Positions 56,376 through 64,000 of a DNA stretch of 64,000 bases are shown here, in pieces. The translations under genes were made by a program, and so were the position numbers. The stretch is taken from positions 61,001 through 125,000 of the forward strand of contig JAJOZX010005796.1 of assembly GCA_023014485.1 (NCBI GenBank), given 5' to 3'. The notes under the pieces are model-generated. The model saw nothing but the letters and a program-made list of their open reading frames with translations. It made no database searches and had not been told where the DNA came from. This DNA comes from Bathynomus jamesi (taxonomy: Eukaryota; Arthropoda; Malacostraca; Isopoda; Cirolanidae). Positions within the stretch are counted from its first letter, which is position 1, and each line of letters begins with the position of its first letter.

Positions 56376-56486
56376 AAATGAGTCACCATACCCGGGCGGA
56401 ATGTATAATGTATATAGGTAATTAGAAAATGCACTATGCCTGTGCCAGGTACCTAACCTATTTCTTTTTTTGCAGATCATAACATT

Positions 56487-59276
56487 TTGAAGTTCTGTCT
56501 GAGTTCCTCATCCTTTGTCATGGACAAATCGATGGCAACCATAACTGGAAGAACTCTTGAAGCTACAAATAGAGAGTCATCAAAAGGAAAGGCGAAAATA
56601 ACATCGCTACCTTCTCTAAGATCGGCCTCGGAAATTTTTTTAGTTGGCCAACCGTCGTCCTCCATCAGTGGTAGCAAATTGCCAACAACACGGCAGGTTT
56701 TGCAATACTTCTTCAGTGTTATCCAGTACACTGCTAACAGGAAAGACGCATTCAAAGAAACCGTAAACAACGTCTTAAAGTTTTGGAACATGGCCCGCAT
56801 TAAAACAATCACAAAGCTCAACTGCGAACGGAAGCTAGAGGCATTGTGGAAAGAGTGGCACTTACTCCAAAAGAGCAGAAAACGAGAAACTGACGCCGGA
56901 GGAAAACGGCAGAAGTTTTCGGACAGTGTGGACAAGCTGTGGGATATCGGAGCATCTGACGCTGTCGAAGATATAAAGAAGAATCGACTGCTGTCCGACA
57001 AGGACAAGAAAGAAGACATTGACTTCTACCTCGATCAACGTGGTCCTCGGGTGGCAACGATGAGCGGGAACGATAAAGTTTTCGCTGTAAAAAGAAAGCT
57101 ACAGGAAGGAAGAAAACGTCCTCGCCAGGAGCCGCAAACCTCAAAGTGTGCATACGAAACCGGAGATGAGGCCATGGAGAATGATGATACTGGCATGTCA
57201 GGAGAGTCGGAGACAGAACTAGCGTTCCCCCTGCCGAAAGAGCCAAGTGTGTCTGTCAATCTTCCTCGCCGCATCCTTGATGCACCTGCTGTCATGGAAG
57301 TGGCTGATCGTTTCCGCATGTCCAATAATCAGGTGCGTATTGTGTATAGTATTCATCGATAGCGTCAGTTTTAAAGTGTCCCGTAACCCACATGTATTCT
57401 TGACAGTTTCCTTTCCACTTTCCATTCTCTACATAGGTAGTAAGCATTGTGGCTGCTATCACACGTTCGGCGGATCCACCAGCAGACCTCAATCAGTTCA
57501 GCATCTCGAAAGAAACGGCTCGCCGGGGAAGAGTGTCACATCGCCGTGAAGTGGCGACGGCTGTGAAGGACTCCTTCACGCCACCGAGGCACACTGTTGT
57601 CCACTGGGATGGCAAAATGGTCAAGGTAAGTTGATTAAGTTTTCATAGCTATTAATTTAGTAATGAGATTCATGAAGCATAATGTCAATTAAAAAGAGAA
57701 CTGAATGTGAACAAAAATAGGTTACTTTACAACCATGAAATTGAAATATATGGCATGTGTTTCAGAACTTCCTTGGAACGGCGGAGCATCGCCAAGCAAT
57801 TCTCATCTCCGGGGCTCCTCATTGCACAGAAGGAAAGTTGCTGTCAGTCCCTGTTGCTGACGGCACCGGACTGTCGCAGGCGCGGGCAACCATACATGCT
57901 CTCGAAGATTGGGGATGTGAGGAGAGCGTCATCGGACTCTGCTTCGACACCACTTCCACCAACACGGGGAGGGTGCAGGGTGCAGTTCTCCGGCTGGAAA
58001 ACATGCTCGGGCGACCGTTACTCCAGCTGGGATGCCGTCATCACGTCCTAGAGCTTATCGTGGGGGCAGTAGCCGTCACCCTGCTCGGAAGGACTACGGC
58101 ACCAACTGATCCTTTGTTTCAGCAGTTGAAGAGAAGGTTAGTTCATTTTTTGTGCAAGGTAAAGTTAGGACACACATGATATTCCACTAGTTTATAAAAC
58201 AGCAAGCCAAACCGGAACTTCAGAGTTTTCTCACACAATTTTCTTGTTTATTATTTTTGAAGATGGGACGAGCTCGATCTCTCGACCTACTGCAAGCTGC
58301 AGGTCGAGAATCTGGCGGAGAGTACGTGGCTAATAGAACTCCGGGACGCAGCGGTCAGCTTCCTGAGCACAACCACGCCGTGGCATTCATCTCATGCGCC
58401 CAGCCCCAGGAGCCTACCACCACGCAAGATGGATGGCTAAAGTTAGTATTTTCAAACAAAAATAATCTAGAGATAAGTTTAAATGTTATTCAAAGATAAA
58501 CATTTCATTATAACGCAAACAAAGTAATTGGTAACAATAAACCTGTCTTACTTACAATGGTGCCTATTCTGTTTCAGGTCATCTACTACACAAAACTGCT
58601 GATGTTCAGTAGGCAGCTGGAGCTCGACGCCGAGCTGGTCGACAAACTGCACAGGATCGTGGTGTTCATCGCTCTTCTGTACGTACCAGCTTGGTTGGCG
58701 GCCCCTGTAGCAGCTGATGCGCCGTTGAATGACCTGGTACTATACCAGCGTTTTCTGAGGTATAGGGCAGTGGACCGCGAGGTGGCAGAAGCGTCACTGG
58801 CAGTGATGAGGCGGCACTTCTGGTATCTGAGGCCTCAGACCGTCATCTTCGCTCTATGCAGCAACAAGGTGGATGGCACTGTGAAGCAACAGATGGCAGA
58901 GAAGCTGTCCCACCTCCCTGTACCCAAAGACTTCACATACGAGAACGTCTCAGTCGACGAGATGACGCTACTCCCCGACCTGATCGACGAGTCCTCCTGG
59001 TTCTTATTTGCAGGTCTGAAGATGTATGGGTCTTCGTGGCTCACCCTGCCAACTGATAAGTGGGACGAGAACGAGGACTTTTGTCGTCTGAAGGATGTGA
59101 TCTCTAATCTCCAGGTCACCAATGACGTCGCTGAAAGAGGAGTCCAACTGATACAAGACTATGCGAACACGGTCACAAAGGACGAGGCACAGCTGCAGGA
59201 TCTTCTGCAAGTGGTGGAAAAGAACCGGAAAGAGCTCGGCGACTTCAAGAAGTCATCACTCGCCACGATGACATAG
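56487..59276 (+). pseudogene. Tn-TAGGG transposase of copy 2 (five exons, frameshift in exon 4)
   Basis: Exons at 56487-57332, 57437-57625, 57766-58136, about 58263-58441 and 58579-59276. Borders are GT...AG except after exon 4. M at 56520 (MDKSMATITGR) is an alternative start, and a tract ending in AG at 56476 may be an acceptor from a leader exon. Motifs: WDGKM (exon 2 end), LTCFDTT-type GLCFDTTSTNTG and CRHHVLELIVG (exon 3), WDELDLSTYCKLQ (exon 4), and VTNDVAERGVQLIQ (exon 5). The order is the same as in copy 1. In exon 4 the frame starts as WDELDL but has to change to reach QEPTTTQDGWLK and VIYYTKLLMF. Lesion or a missed micro-intron. Confidence 0.8.
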
Positions 59277-59390
59277 CACAGAGGGACAACGTTGCAGCCA
59301 GTGACGTGTGATAGTGGTCAATACAATGCAAAAGTGATTGTTTAAGTTATTGTTTCTTTCTTCCTTATTTGTCTGCTATTTGCTGATTTT

Positions 59391-59755
59391 TTGAAAAGTA
59401 TAGGTGATCGTGGTTTTTCCCATTATTTGGCACTATACTAGCACATTGGTATTACCTGTATACAGGCACAACTTTTAAACCGTTAGTTGTATGACATTGG
59501 AAGGCACACCAAACGACTTCTCTCATCAAGAGGATTCAGAAAACATCCCTACTTAATGATTTATCTTGATTCAGTAAAAAGTTAAAAAATACGCATTTTT
59601 AAAAAAAAACTTGTAATTTCAAGGTCGATGCGAGACCCCTAAATATTGATCAATTTTTGTAAAAATGGTACCAATGTGCTAGTATAGTGCCAAATAATGG
59701 GAAAAACTACGATAACCTATACTTTAAAAAAAAAATTGAAAAGTGGGCCACCCTA
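59391..59755. repeat. Right long inverted repeat of Tn-TAGGG copy 2
   Basis: Complement of 56009-56375, with a few substitutions and indels in homopolymers. It contains the same internal palindrome (GTGCTAGTATAGTGCC and complement). Confidence 0.85.
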
Positions 59756-59773
59756 ATGTACATTGCAATGTAC

Positions 59774-59825
59774 ATACGCATGATGTAGGGAGCCTTCCCT
59801 AACCTCTCTCTCTCTCTCTATCGAT

Positions 59826-59857
<32 letters not shown>
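59774..59857. repeat. Compound microsatellite (CT)n, (CA)n, (TA)n
   Basis: CTCTCTCTCTCTCTAT at about 59805, then ACACACACACAC and TATATATATATATATA. It begins with GCATGATGTAGGGAGCCTTCC, whose complement occurs at 63321-63343. Confidence 0.85.
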
Positions 59858-59861
<4 letters not shown>

Positions 59862-59976
59862 GATGAATAAAACCACGAAGGAAAGGAAACAGAATGGTGC
59901 TCAAGCGCTTTCGTCTAATGACATCCTCAGGAACACTGAAGTACATAAAGAGTTACAGCCTATATATAGGTTACAG

Positions 59977-60021
<45 letters not shown>

Positions 60022-60330
60022 TGTAATTATATATATATATGGGAATGAACTCAGAATGGTTCCCTGAGTTTTTTATGATACACAGACCGTGCATGGAACA
60101 AGGAACTCTTCTGGGATAATTAAATCCACTATAGTCCGAATAAGTAATGGTAAATGACAAATACCATAGGGTGTATCATATATATATATATTTTTTTTTC
60201 TGTAACCTATGTATATATAGGCTGTAACTCTTTATGTACTTCAGTGTTCCTGAGGATGTCATTAGACGAAAGCGCTTGAGCACCATTCTGTGTTTCCTTT
60301 CCTTCGTGATTTTATTCATCATAAATATTT
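59858..60330. repeat. Inverted pair of Penelope-type 3' tails
   Basis: Left arm 59858-59985 is the complement of right arm 60190-60325. Both hold the phrase AGTGTTCCTGAGGATGTC and GACGAAAGCGCTTGAGC. The arms flank a (TA)n-rich spacer. CTGAGGA-T-GTC-ATTA-GAC-GAAA is a hammerhead-like core, read on the plus strand in the right arm and on the minus strand in the left arm. No coding sequence. Confidence 0.75.
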
Positions 60331-60361
60331 TTCACGTGTTACTTTTGTGAAATAATTTTCA

Positions 60362-60362
60362 T

Positions 60363-60410
<48 letters not shown>

Positions 60411-60420
60411 TATATATATG
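60362..60420. repeat. (TA)n microsatellite
   Basis: About 25 TA units, broken by ACAG. Similar tracts lie at 59980-60020, 63254-63275 and 63609-63652. Confidence 0.85.
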
Positions 60421-60965
60421 AATGAACAAAAGGACCAACACAACGGTAAACATTTTCATTTATTTTGTACTTGAGACGTTTCGACAAATCTTTTGTCATC
60501 ATCAGTGAATTAAGTCTTAAAACCTTAAAACAAAAATAAAAGTGAAAATTACATCAATACAATATTAAAACCATTAAAATTAAAACCTTAAAACAAAATG
60601 AAAATTGCATCAATACAAAATTAAAATCATTCAAATTACATCACTACAAAAAATTAAAATTAAATTAAATTGCCTCAACAGGTAAATACACAATGTTTAC
60701 ATCAACCTCCATACTTGGCAAAACCTAAAAGAAAACTGTATGGTCAGTGGATTAGAAAGTATATGTCTATGAAAATCGGTTGGTTAGTTAAAAGAGCTGT
60801 AATTTGTAAGATGAACTATTATTGTTAATGGAGGGTTTGTTTCTATAGATGTACAAAGATTCTAAAATTCGGAGTTCTGTGAGGTTATTGGATCTAGTTA
60901 AAATTTCAAACTGAGTTTTGTGAAGGGGATGGTTGTTTTCATTACTATGGTTTCTAATTGCGGTT
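60415..60965 (-). repeat. 5' inverted arm of PLE-2
   Basis: Complement of 62666-63215. Read on the minus strand, it codes for the end of the same protein, AIRNHSNENNHPLHKTQFEI to SSSYKLQLF (60788 is the end), then 3' untranslated sequence with the hammerhead-like motif. It is a 5'-truncated second copy in head-to-head orientation. Confidence 0.9.
60478..60505 (-). ncRNA. Hammerhead-like ribozyme core (left arm of PLE-2)
   Basis: Minus strand CTGATGA, T, GACAAA-AGA-TTTGTC stem, then GAAAC. It is the copy of the right-arm motif. The base-paired stem and the CUGANGA/GAAA boxes fit the hammerhead cores known in Penelope-like elements. Stem III and the cleavage site were not resolved. Confidence 0.5.
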
Positions 60966-60989
60966 TTGAAAATCTTCTCATTAATATTA

Positions 60990-62841
60990 AGAAATGTGAG
61001 ATCCGACCAAATTTCTCGTTTCATAACTTTGTAAAACAAGTGGAGAGCATCTCTTTTAAGAATTTTTATAATTTTAAACCCCATAAGGTGTTTTCCCCCC
61101 TTTTTAATAAGCAAGATTTTAAAATTCTTAATAATTTGAAAAAGGATAACTCTATCATCATTACAAAACCAGATAAGGGTAAAGGAATAGTGTTGACTGA
61201 TTCAACAGTTTACATAAATAGAATGGAGACAATTTTGTCGGATACGTCTAAATTTAAAAGGGTAAAAGATAATGTTCTGTCTAAATTACTAAAACTCGAA
61301 GATAAACTTAATAGGTGTTTGCGTAAATTAAAAAATAGTAATATTATTGCTGACAATACATACAATTTTTTATTTGCTTCTGGTTCTAATCCAGGAATTC
61401 TATACGGTTTACCTAAAGTCCATAAGCCAAATTTCCCACTAAGACCTATTCTTTCGGCCTGTGGTGCATTCAATTATAACTTAGCCAAATTCTTCGTTCC
61501 CTTGCTTTCAAAACTCACCTTTAATGATTATTCTATTAACAACTCGTTTGATTTTGCTAAAGAGATAAAAGAGATCAATCATGCCGAGTCTCTTACTGTG
61601 ACCAGTTTTGATGTCTCGTCATTGTTTACTAATGTCCCGTTAAAAGAAACATTAAATATCATACTAAACAAGTTATTCACTACTGATAATACTCTTATTA
61701 ATGGCCTCACTCAGACTCAATTTAAAAACCTTCTCGAAATAGTGTTTTGATAATCTTTTCTTATTTAATAGCAACCTTTACAGCCAAATTGATGGGGTAG
61801 CTATGGGTTCCCCGTTGAGCCCAACACTAGCAAATGCATTTCTTTGCCATTATGAAGAAATTTGGTTGAAAAGTTGTCCTAATAGTTTTAAACCCATATA
61901 TTACAGAAGATACGTGGATGACACTTTCTTAATATTTAAACATCCTTCACACGTAAAACTTTTTCTTAATTATCTTAATCAGCAACATAGTAATATTAAG
62001 TACACATGTGAAAACGAAACAAATAATAGTTTACCTTTTCTGGATGTTTTAGTTAAACGGGCTCATAATAAGTTCCAAACTTCACTATTTCGAAAACAAA
62101 CTTTTACTGGCTTGGGAACCAATTATTTAAGTTGTGTTTTATAAATATAAGATTAGTGCTATAGTAACATTATTAACAAGAAGTTACCGTATTTGTTCGG
62201 ATTACTTTTCGTTAAATGAAGAATTTACATTTTTAAGACAGTACTTTATTAACAATTACTACCCTTCTAATCTTTTTGATAACCAATTAAAGAAATTTTT
62301 AAATAACACTTTTAATACTAAACTCCCCATAACTACAGTACAAAAAGAAACCAGATATATTAAATTACCTTTTTATGGTTATTTATCATTGCGTATTCGA
62401 GGTGAATTGTCCAAACTGCTCAAGTCTAGTTACCCCAAAATAAATTTTAGATTCGCCTTCGTCAACCCACTTAAATTATCAAATTTTGTAAAGTTCAAAG
62501 ATGAATTCCCCAAAACTGTATGCCCTAATGTTGTTTACAAATACACGTGCGACAGCTGTAAGGCTGCGTATATTGGCAGTACCCAACTCCAACTGGAGGT
62601 GCGCCTTTCTCAACATTTGGGCTTGTCAGTCCGTACCAACCGTCCCCTCAGTAGCCCACCACAATCCGCAATTAGAAACCATAGTAATGAAAACAACCAT
62701 CCCCTTCACAAAACTCAGTTTGAAATTTTAACTAGATCCAATAACCTCACAGAACTCCGAATTTTAGAATCTTTGTACATCTATAGAAACAAACCCTCCA
62801 TTAACAATAATAGTTCATCTTACAAATTACAGCTCTTTTAA
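60990..62841 (+). pseudogene. PLE-2 reverse transcriptase and GIY-YIG endonuclease
   Basis: Part 1 (frame to 61750): KPDKGKGIVLTDSTVYINRM, FLFASGSNPGILYGLPKVHKPNFPLRPILSACGAFNYNLAKF and TSFDVSSLFTNVPLKETL (catalytic Asp of motif A). Part 2 (61803-62144): MGSPLSPTLANAFLCHYEEIW and YRRYVDDTFLIFKHPSHV (YVDD), SLPFLDVLVKR. Part 3 (62134-62841): RSYRICSDYF, a linker, and GIY-YIG: VVYKYTCDSCKAAYIGSTQLQLEVRLSQHLG, with YIG, a CxxC and Arg, ending ESLYIYRNKPSINN. Frameshifts near 61748 (TTTT run) and 62130. The true start may be lost in the inverted arm; the residues before about 60965 are not original. Confidence 0.88.
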
Positions 62842-63215
62842 CTAACCAACCGATTTTCATAGACATATACTTTCTAATCCACTGACCATACAGTTTTCTT
62901 TTAGGTTTTGCCAAGTATGGAGGTTGATGTAAACATTGTGTATTTACCTGTTGAGGCAATTTAATTTAATTTTAATTTTTTTGTAGTGATGTAATTTGAA
63001 TGATTTTAATTTTGTATTGATGCAATTTTCATTTTGTTTTAAGGTTTTAATTTTAATGGTTTTAATATTGCATTGATGTAATTTTCACTTTTTATTTTTG
63101 TTTTAAGGTTTTAAGACTTAATTCACTGATGATGACAAAAGATTTGTCGAAACGTCTGAAGTACAAAAAATAAATGAAAATGTTTACCGTTGTGTTGGTC
63201 CTTTTGTTCATCTGT
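62666..63215 (+). repeat. 3' inverted arm of PLE-2
   Basis: The authentic 3' end of the element. It carries the C-terminal codons and the 3' tail with several short repeats of TTTTAATTTT, and is identical in kind to 60415-60965. Confidence 0.9.
63126..63153 (+). ncRNA. Hammerhead-like ribozyme core (right arm of PLE-2)
   Basis: CTGATGA at 63126-63132, one unpaired T, stem GACAAA / TTTGTC with an AGA loop, then GAAAC at 63149-63153, followed by GTC. A second, unrelated Penelope-type tail at 60255-60280 has the same layout with a different stem (GTC / GAC), which supports structure rather than chance. The extra base before the stem is a deviation from the textbook core. Confidence 0.55.
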
Positions 63216-63253
63216 AAGCTCCGTTTCCCTAAGGAGAAGTCAATAGCTTTGAT

Positions 63254-63273
63254 ATATATATATATATATATAT

Positions 63274-63310
<37 letters not shown>

Positions 63311-63343
63311 TTGGGGAAGGCTCCCTACATCATGCGTTTTATG
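63254..63343. repeat. (TA)n, (GA)n tract and outer inverted repeat
   Basis: TATATATATATATATATATAT, then (GA)n at 63277-63305, then AAGGTTGGGGAAGGCTCCC and CTACATCATGCG. The last part is the complement of 59774-59805. Confidence 0.8.
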
Positions 63344-63344
63344 A

Positions 63345-63600
63345 ATAATAAAATTTTTATTTTAGAACTGAAATTAAATACTTTAGGTATACTTTTAGTG
63401 CCTTTTATACCATGTTAGTCTTGTCAATTGTTAAAGCTTAAAACGTGACCAAGGAGAGCATGTAATTGTGCTCTTCGTTTGATCTGAGTGAAATATGGAG
63501 CAGTGTAGTAATATTCCGGAATTAACTTATTTTCTTGCGGCGAGGTCAAGTGTAATTAAATGAATAAAACTGAATTAATAGTTTATTATCTTAATAATAA
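63345..63600. other. Unassigned spacer
   Basis: AT-rich, with no coding segment or repeat that I can name, apart from the (TA)n tract that follows at 63609. Confidence 0.4.
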
Positions 63601-63605
63601 TAATG

Positions 63606-63653
<48 letters not shown>

Positions 63654-63657
<4 letters not shown>

Positions 63658-64000
63658 AAGTTTTATACCTGAAAGGACTCGTGCAAGAAACCGGAGCAGA
63701 CTTTGCATGCCTCACGGAAACCCATCTAAAGGACTGCCAGGCGAACTGTGAACAGTGTAAGTTCTGTATTGCTAAAAAAGAAATACAAATTGACAACTAT
63801 AACATCTTCCGAGAGGACAGAACGGTGAGACGTAAAGGAGGATGTACTATTTACACACGCGAGAGGCATATGGCAGAAATGACTATAAGTACCTCAGACA
63901 GCTACTTAGAATGTGTAGCAGCAAAAGTTGAAAAACTATATATGATGCAAATTGTAATGTACAAACCCCCGAACACGCCAACCTCAAAATTCTCAGATTC
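63654..64000 (+). pseudogene. LINE apurinic-type endonuclease, N-terminal part (runs off the window)
   Basis: An open frame from about 63660 to the window end: LKGLVQETGADFACLTETHL, DNYNIFREDRTVRRKGGCTIYTRE, TSDSYLECVAAKVEKLYMMQIVMYKPPNTP. TETHL (catalytic Glu region) and the NIFREDR and VMYKPP segments match the exonuclease-endonuclease domain of CR1/RTE-type LINEs. The frame begins within the (TA)n tract, so the 5' end is truncated. No stop is seen before 64000, so it could be part of an intact element. Confidence 0.75.

Larger units (their letters stand above)
56009..59755 (+). mobile_element. DNA transposon Tn-TAGGG copy 2
   Basis: 3747 bp, ends TAGGGTGGCCCA (56009) and TGGGCCACCCTA (ending 59755), with a perfect 8 bp palindromic target duplication ATGTACAT (56001-56008, 59756-59763). 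The terminal inverted repeats extend for about 360 bp. The transposase is coded on the plus strand in at least five exons. Same family as 1280-4238: same end signature, same duplication type, same motif order in the protein, but diverged in sequence. Confidence 0.92.
60415..63215 (+). mobile_element. Penelope-like element PLE-2 with inverted terminal arms
   Basis: A plus-strand Penelope-like element (RT plus GIY-YIG endonuclease) whose 3' 550 bp (62666-63215) are repeated as an inverted copy at its 5' end (60415-60965). The arms cover the last 57 codons of the protein and the 3' tail. Penelope elements are known to occur with tandem or inverted partial copies. A hammerhead-like motif lies in each arm. 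Two frameshifts, both at homopolymer runs, separate three coding parts. Confidence 0.9.

Noticed and set aside
59805..60420. Long TA, CT and CA tracts as a possible origin or regulatory site
   Set aside because: Ordinary dinucleotide microsatellites at element borders. Nothing further supports a function.
1..64000. Host protein-coding genes, tRNA or rRNA
   Set aside because: All frames longer than about 100 codons with recognisable motifs belong to mobile elements. I saw no cloverleaf-like or rRNA-like segment by eye; a dedicated search could still find one.

Overview
This 64 kb window looks like a transposable-element graveyard from an animal genome, most likely an arthropod. I infer this from the element families present (BEL/Pao, CsRn1-like and other Gypsy, Penelope-like, CR1- and I/R1-like LINEs, mariner, hAT), the AT-rich spacers and scattered AGGTTAGGTT-type motifs. 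The species cannot be fixed from the sequence; a decapod crustacean is possible but only a guess. I found no host gene, tRNA, rRNA or CRISPR array. Essentially every recognisable protein belongs to a mobile element.

Layout. 1-1270: 3' part of a CR1-like LINE. 1280-4238: intron-containing DNA transposon (copy 1 of a family I call Tn-TAGGG) with an apparently uninterrupted transposase. 4740-5665: LINE remnant. 6158-6952: foldback MITE candidate. 7577-9755: decayed mariner split by a solo LTR (7857-8898). 9765-9834 and 10018-10319: two miniature hAT elements. 10399-15852: G+C-rich Gypsy with 160 bp LTRs. 16547-33262: BEL/Pao element (BEL-A) with perfect 5 bp target duplications, broken by a hAT MITE (21051-21717), a whole CsRn1-like Gypsy (22327-30762) and an internally deleted hAT (30770-31733). 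33602-45060: second BEL element (BEL-B) whose LTR holds a LINE tail and whose RT holds two hAT copies, one inserted inside the other (37733-44961 and 39476-43076). 45060-47745: I/R1-like LINE containing a deleted mariner. 47746-55021: third BEL fragment (BEL-C) split by another Gypsy (48645-54283), whose own LTR carries a MITE. 55110-56008: Penelope-like RT. 56009-59755: copy 2 of Tn-TAGGG, inserted in that Penelope element. 59774-63345: nested inverted repeats around a nearly complete Penelope-like element with hammerhead-like motifs. 63654-64000: start of a LINE endonuclease that runs off the window.

The insertions can be ordered from target-site duplications. In the BEL-A integrase the deleted hAT went in first, and the Gypsy then landed inside the hAT's duplication. 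In BEL-B the hAT was inserted and then hit by a second copy of its own family. The most interesting items are the Tn-TAGGG family with its palindromic 8 bp target (ATATACAT, ATGTACAT), the 211-residue hAT derivative that keeps DNA-binding and dimerisation ends but no catalytic core, and the head-to-head Penelope arms with hammerhead-like cores.

Many lesions in otherwise well preserved copies are single-base changes in homopolymers. Some apparent frameshifts may therefore be assembly errors rather than genuine decay.
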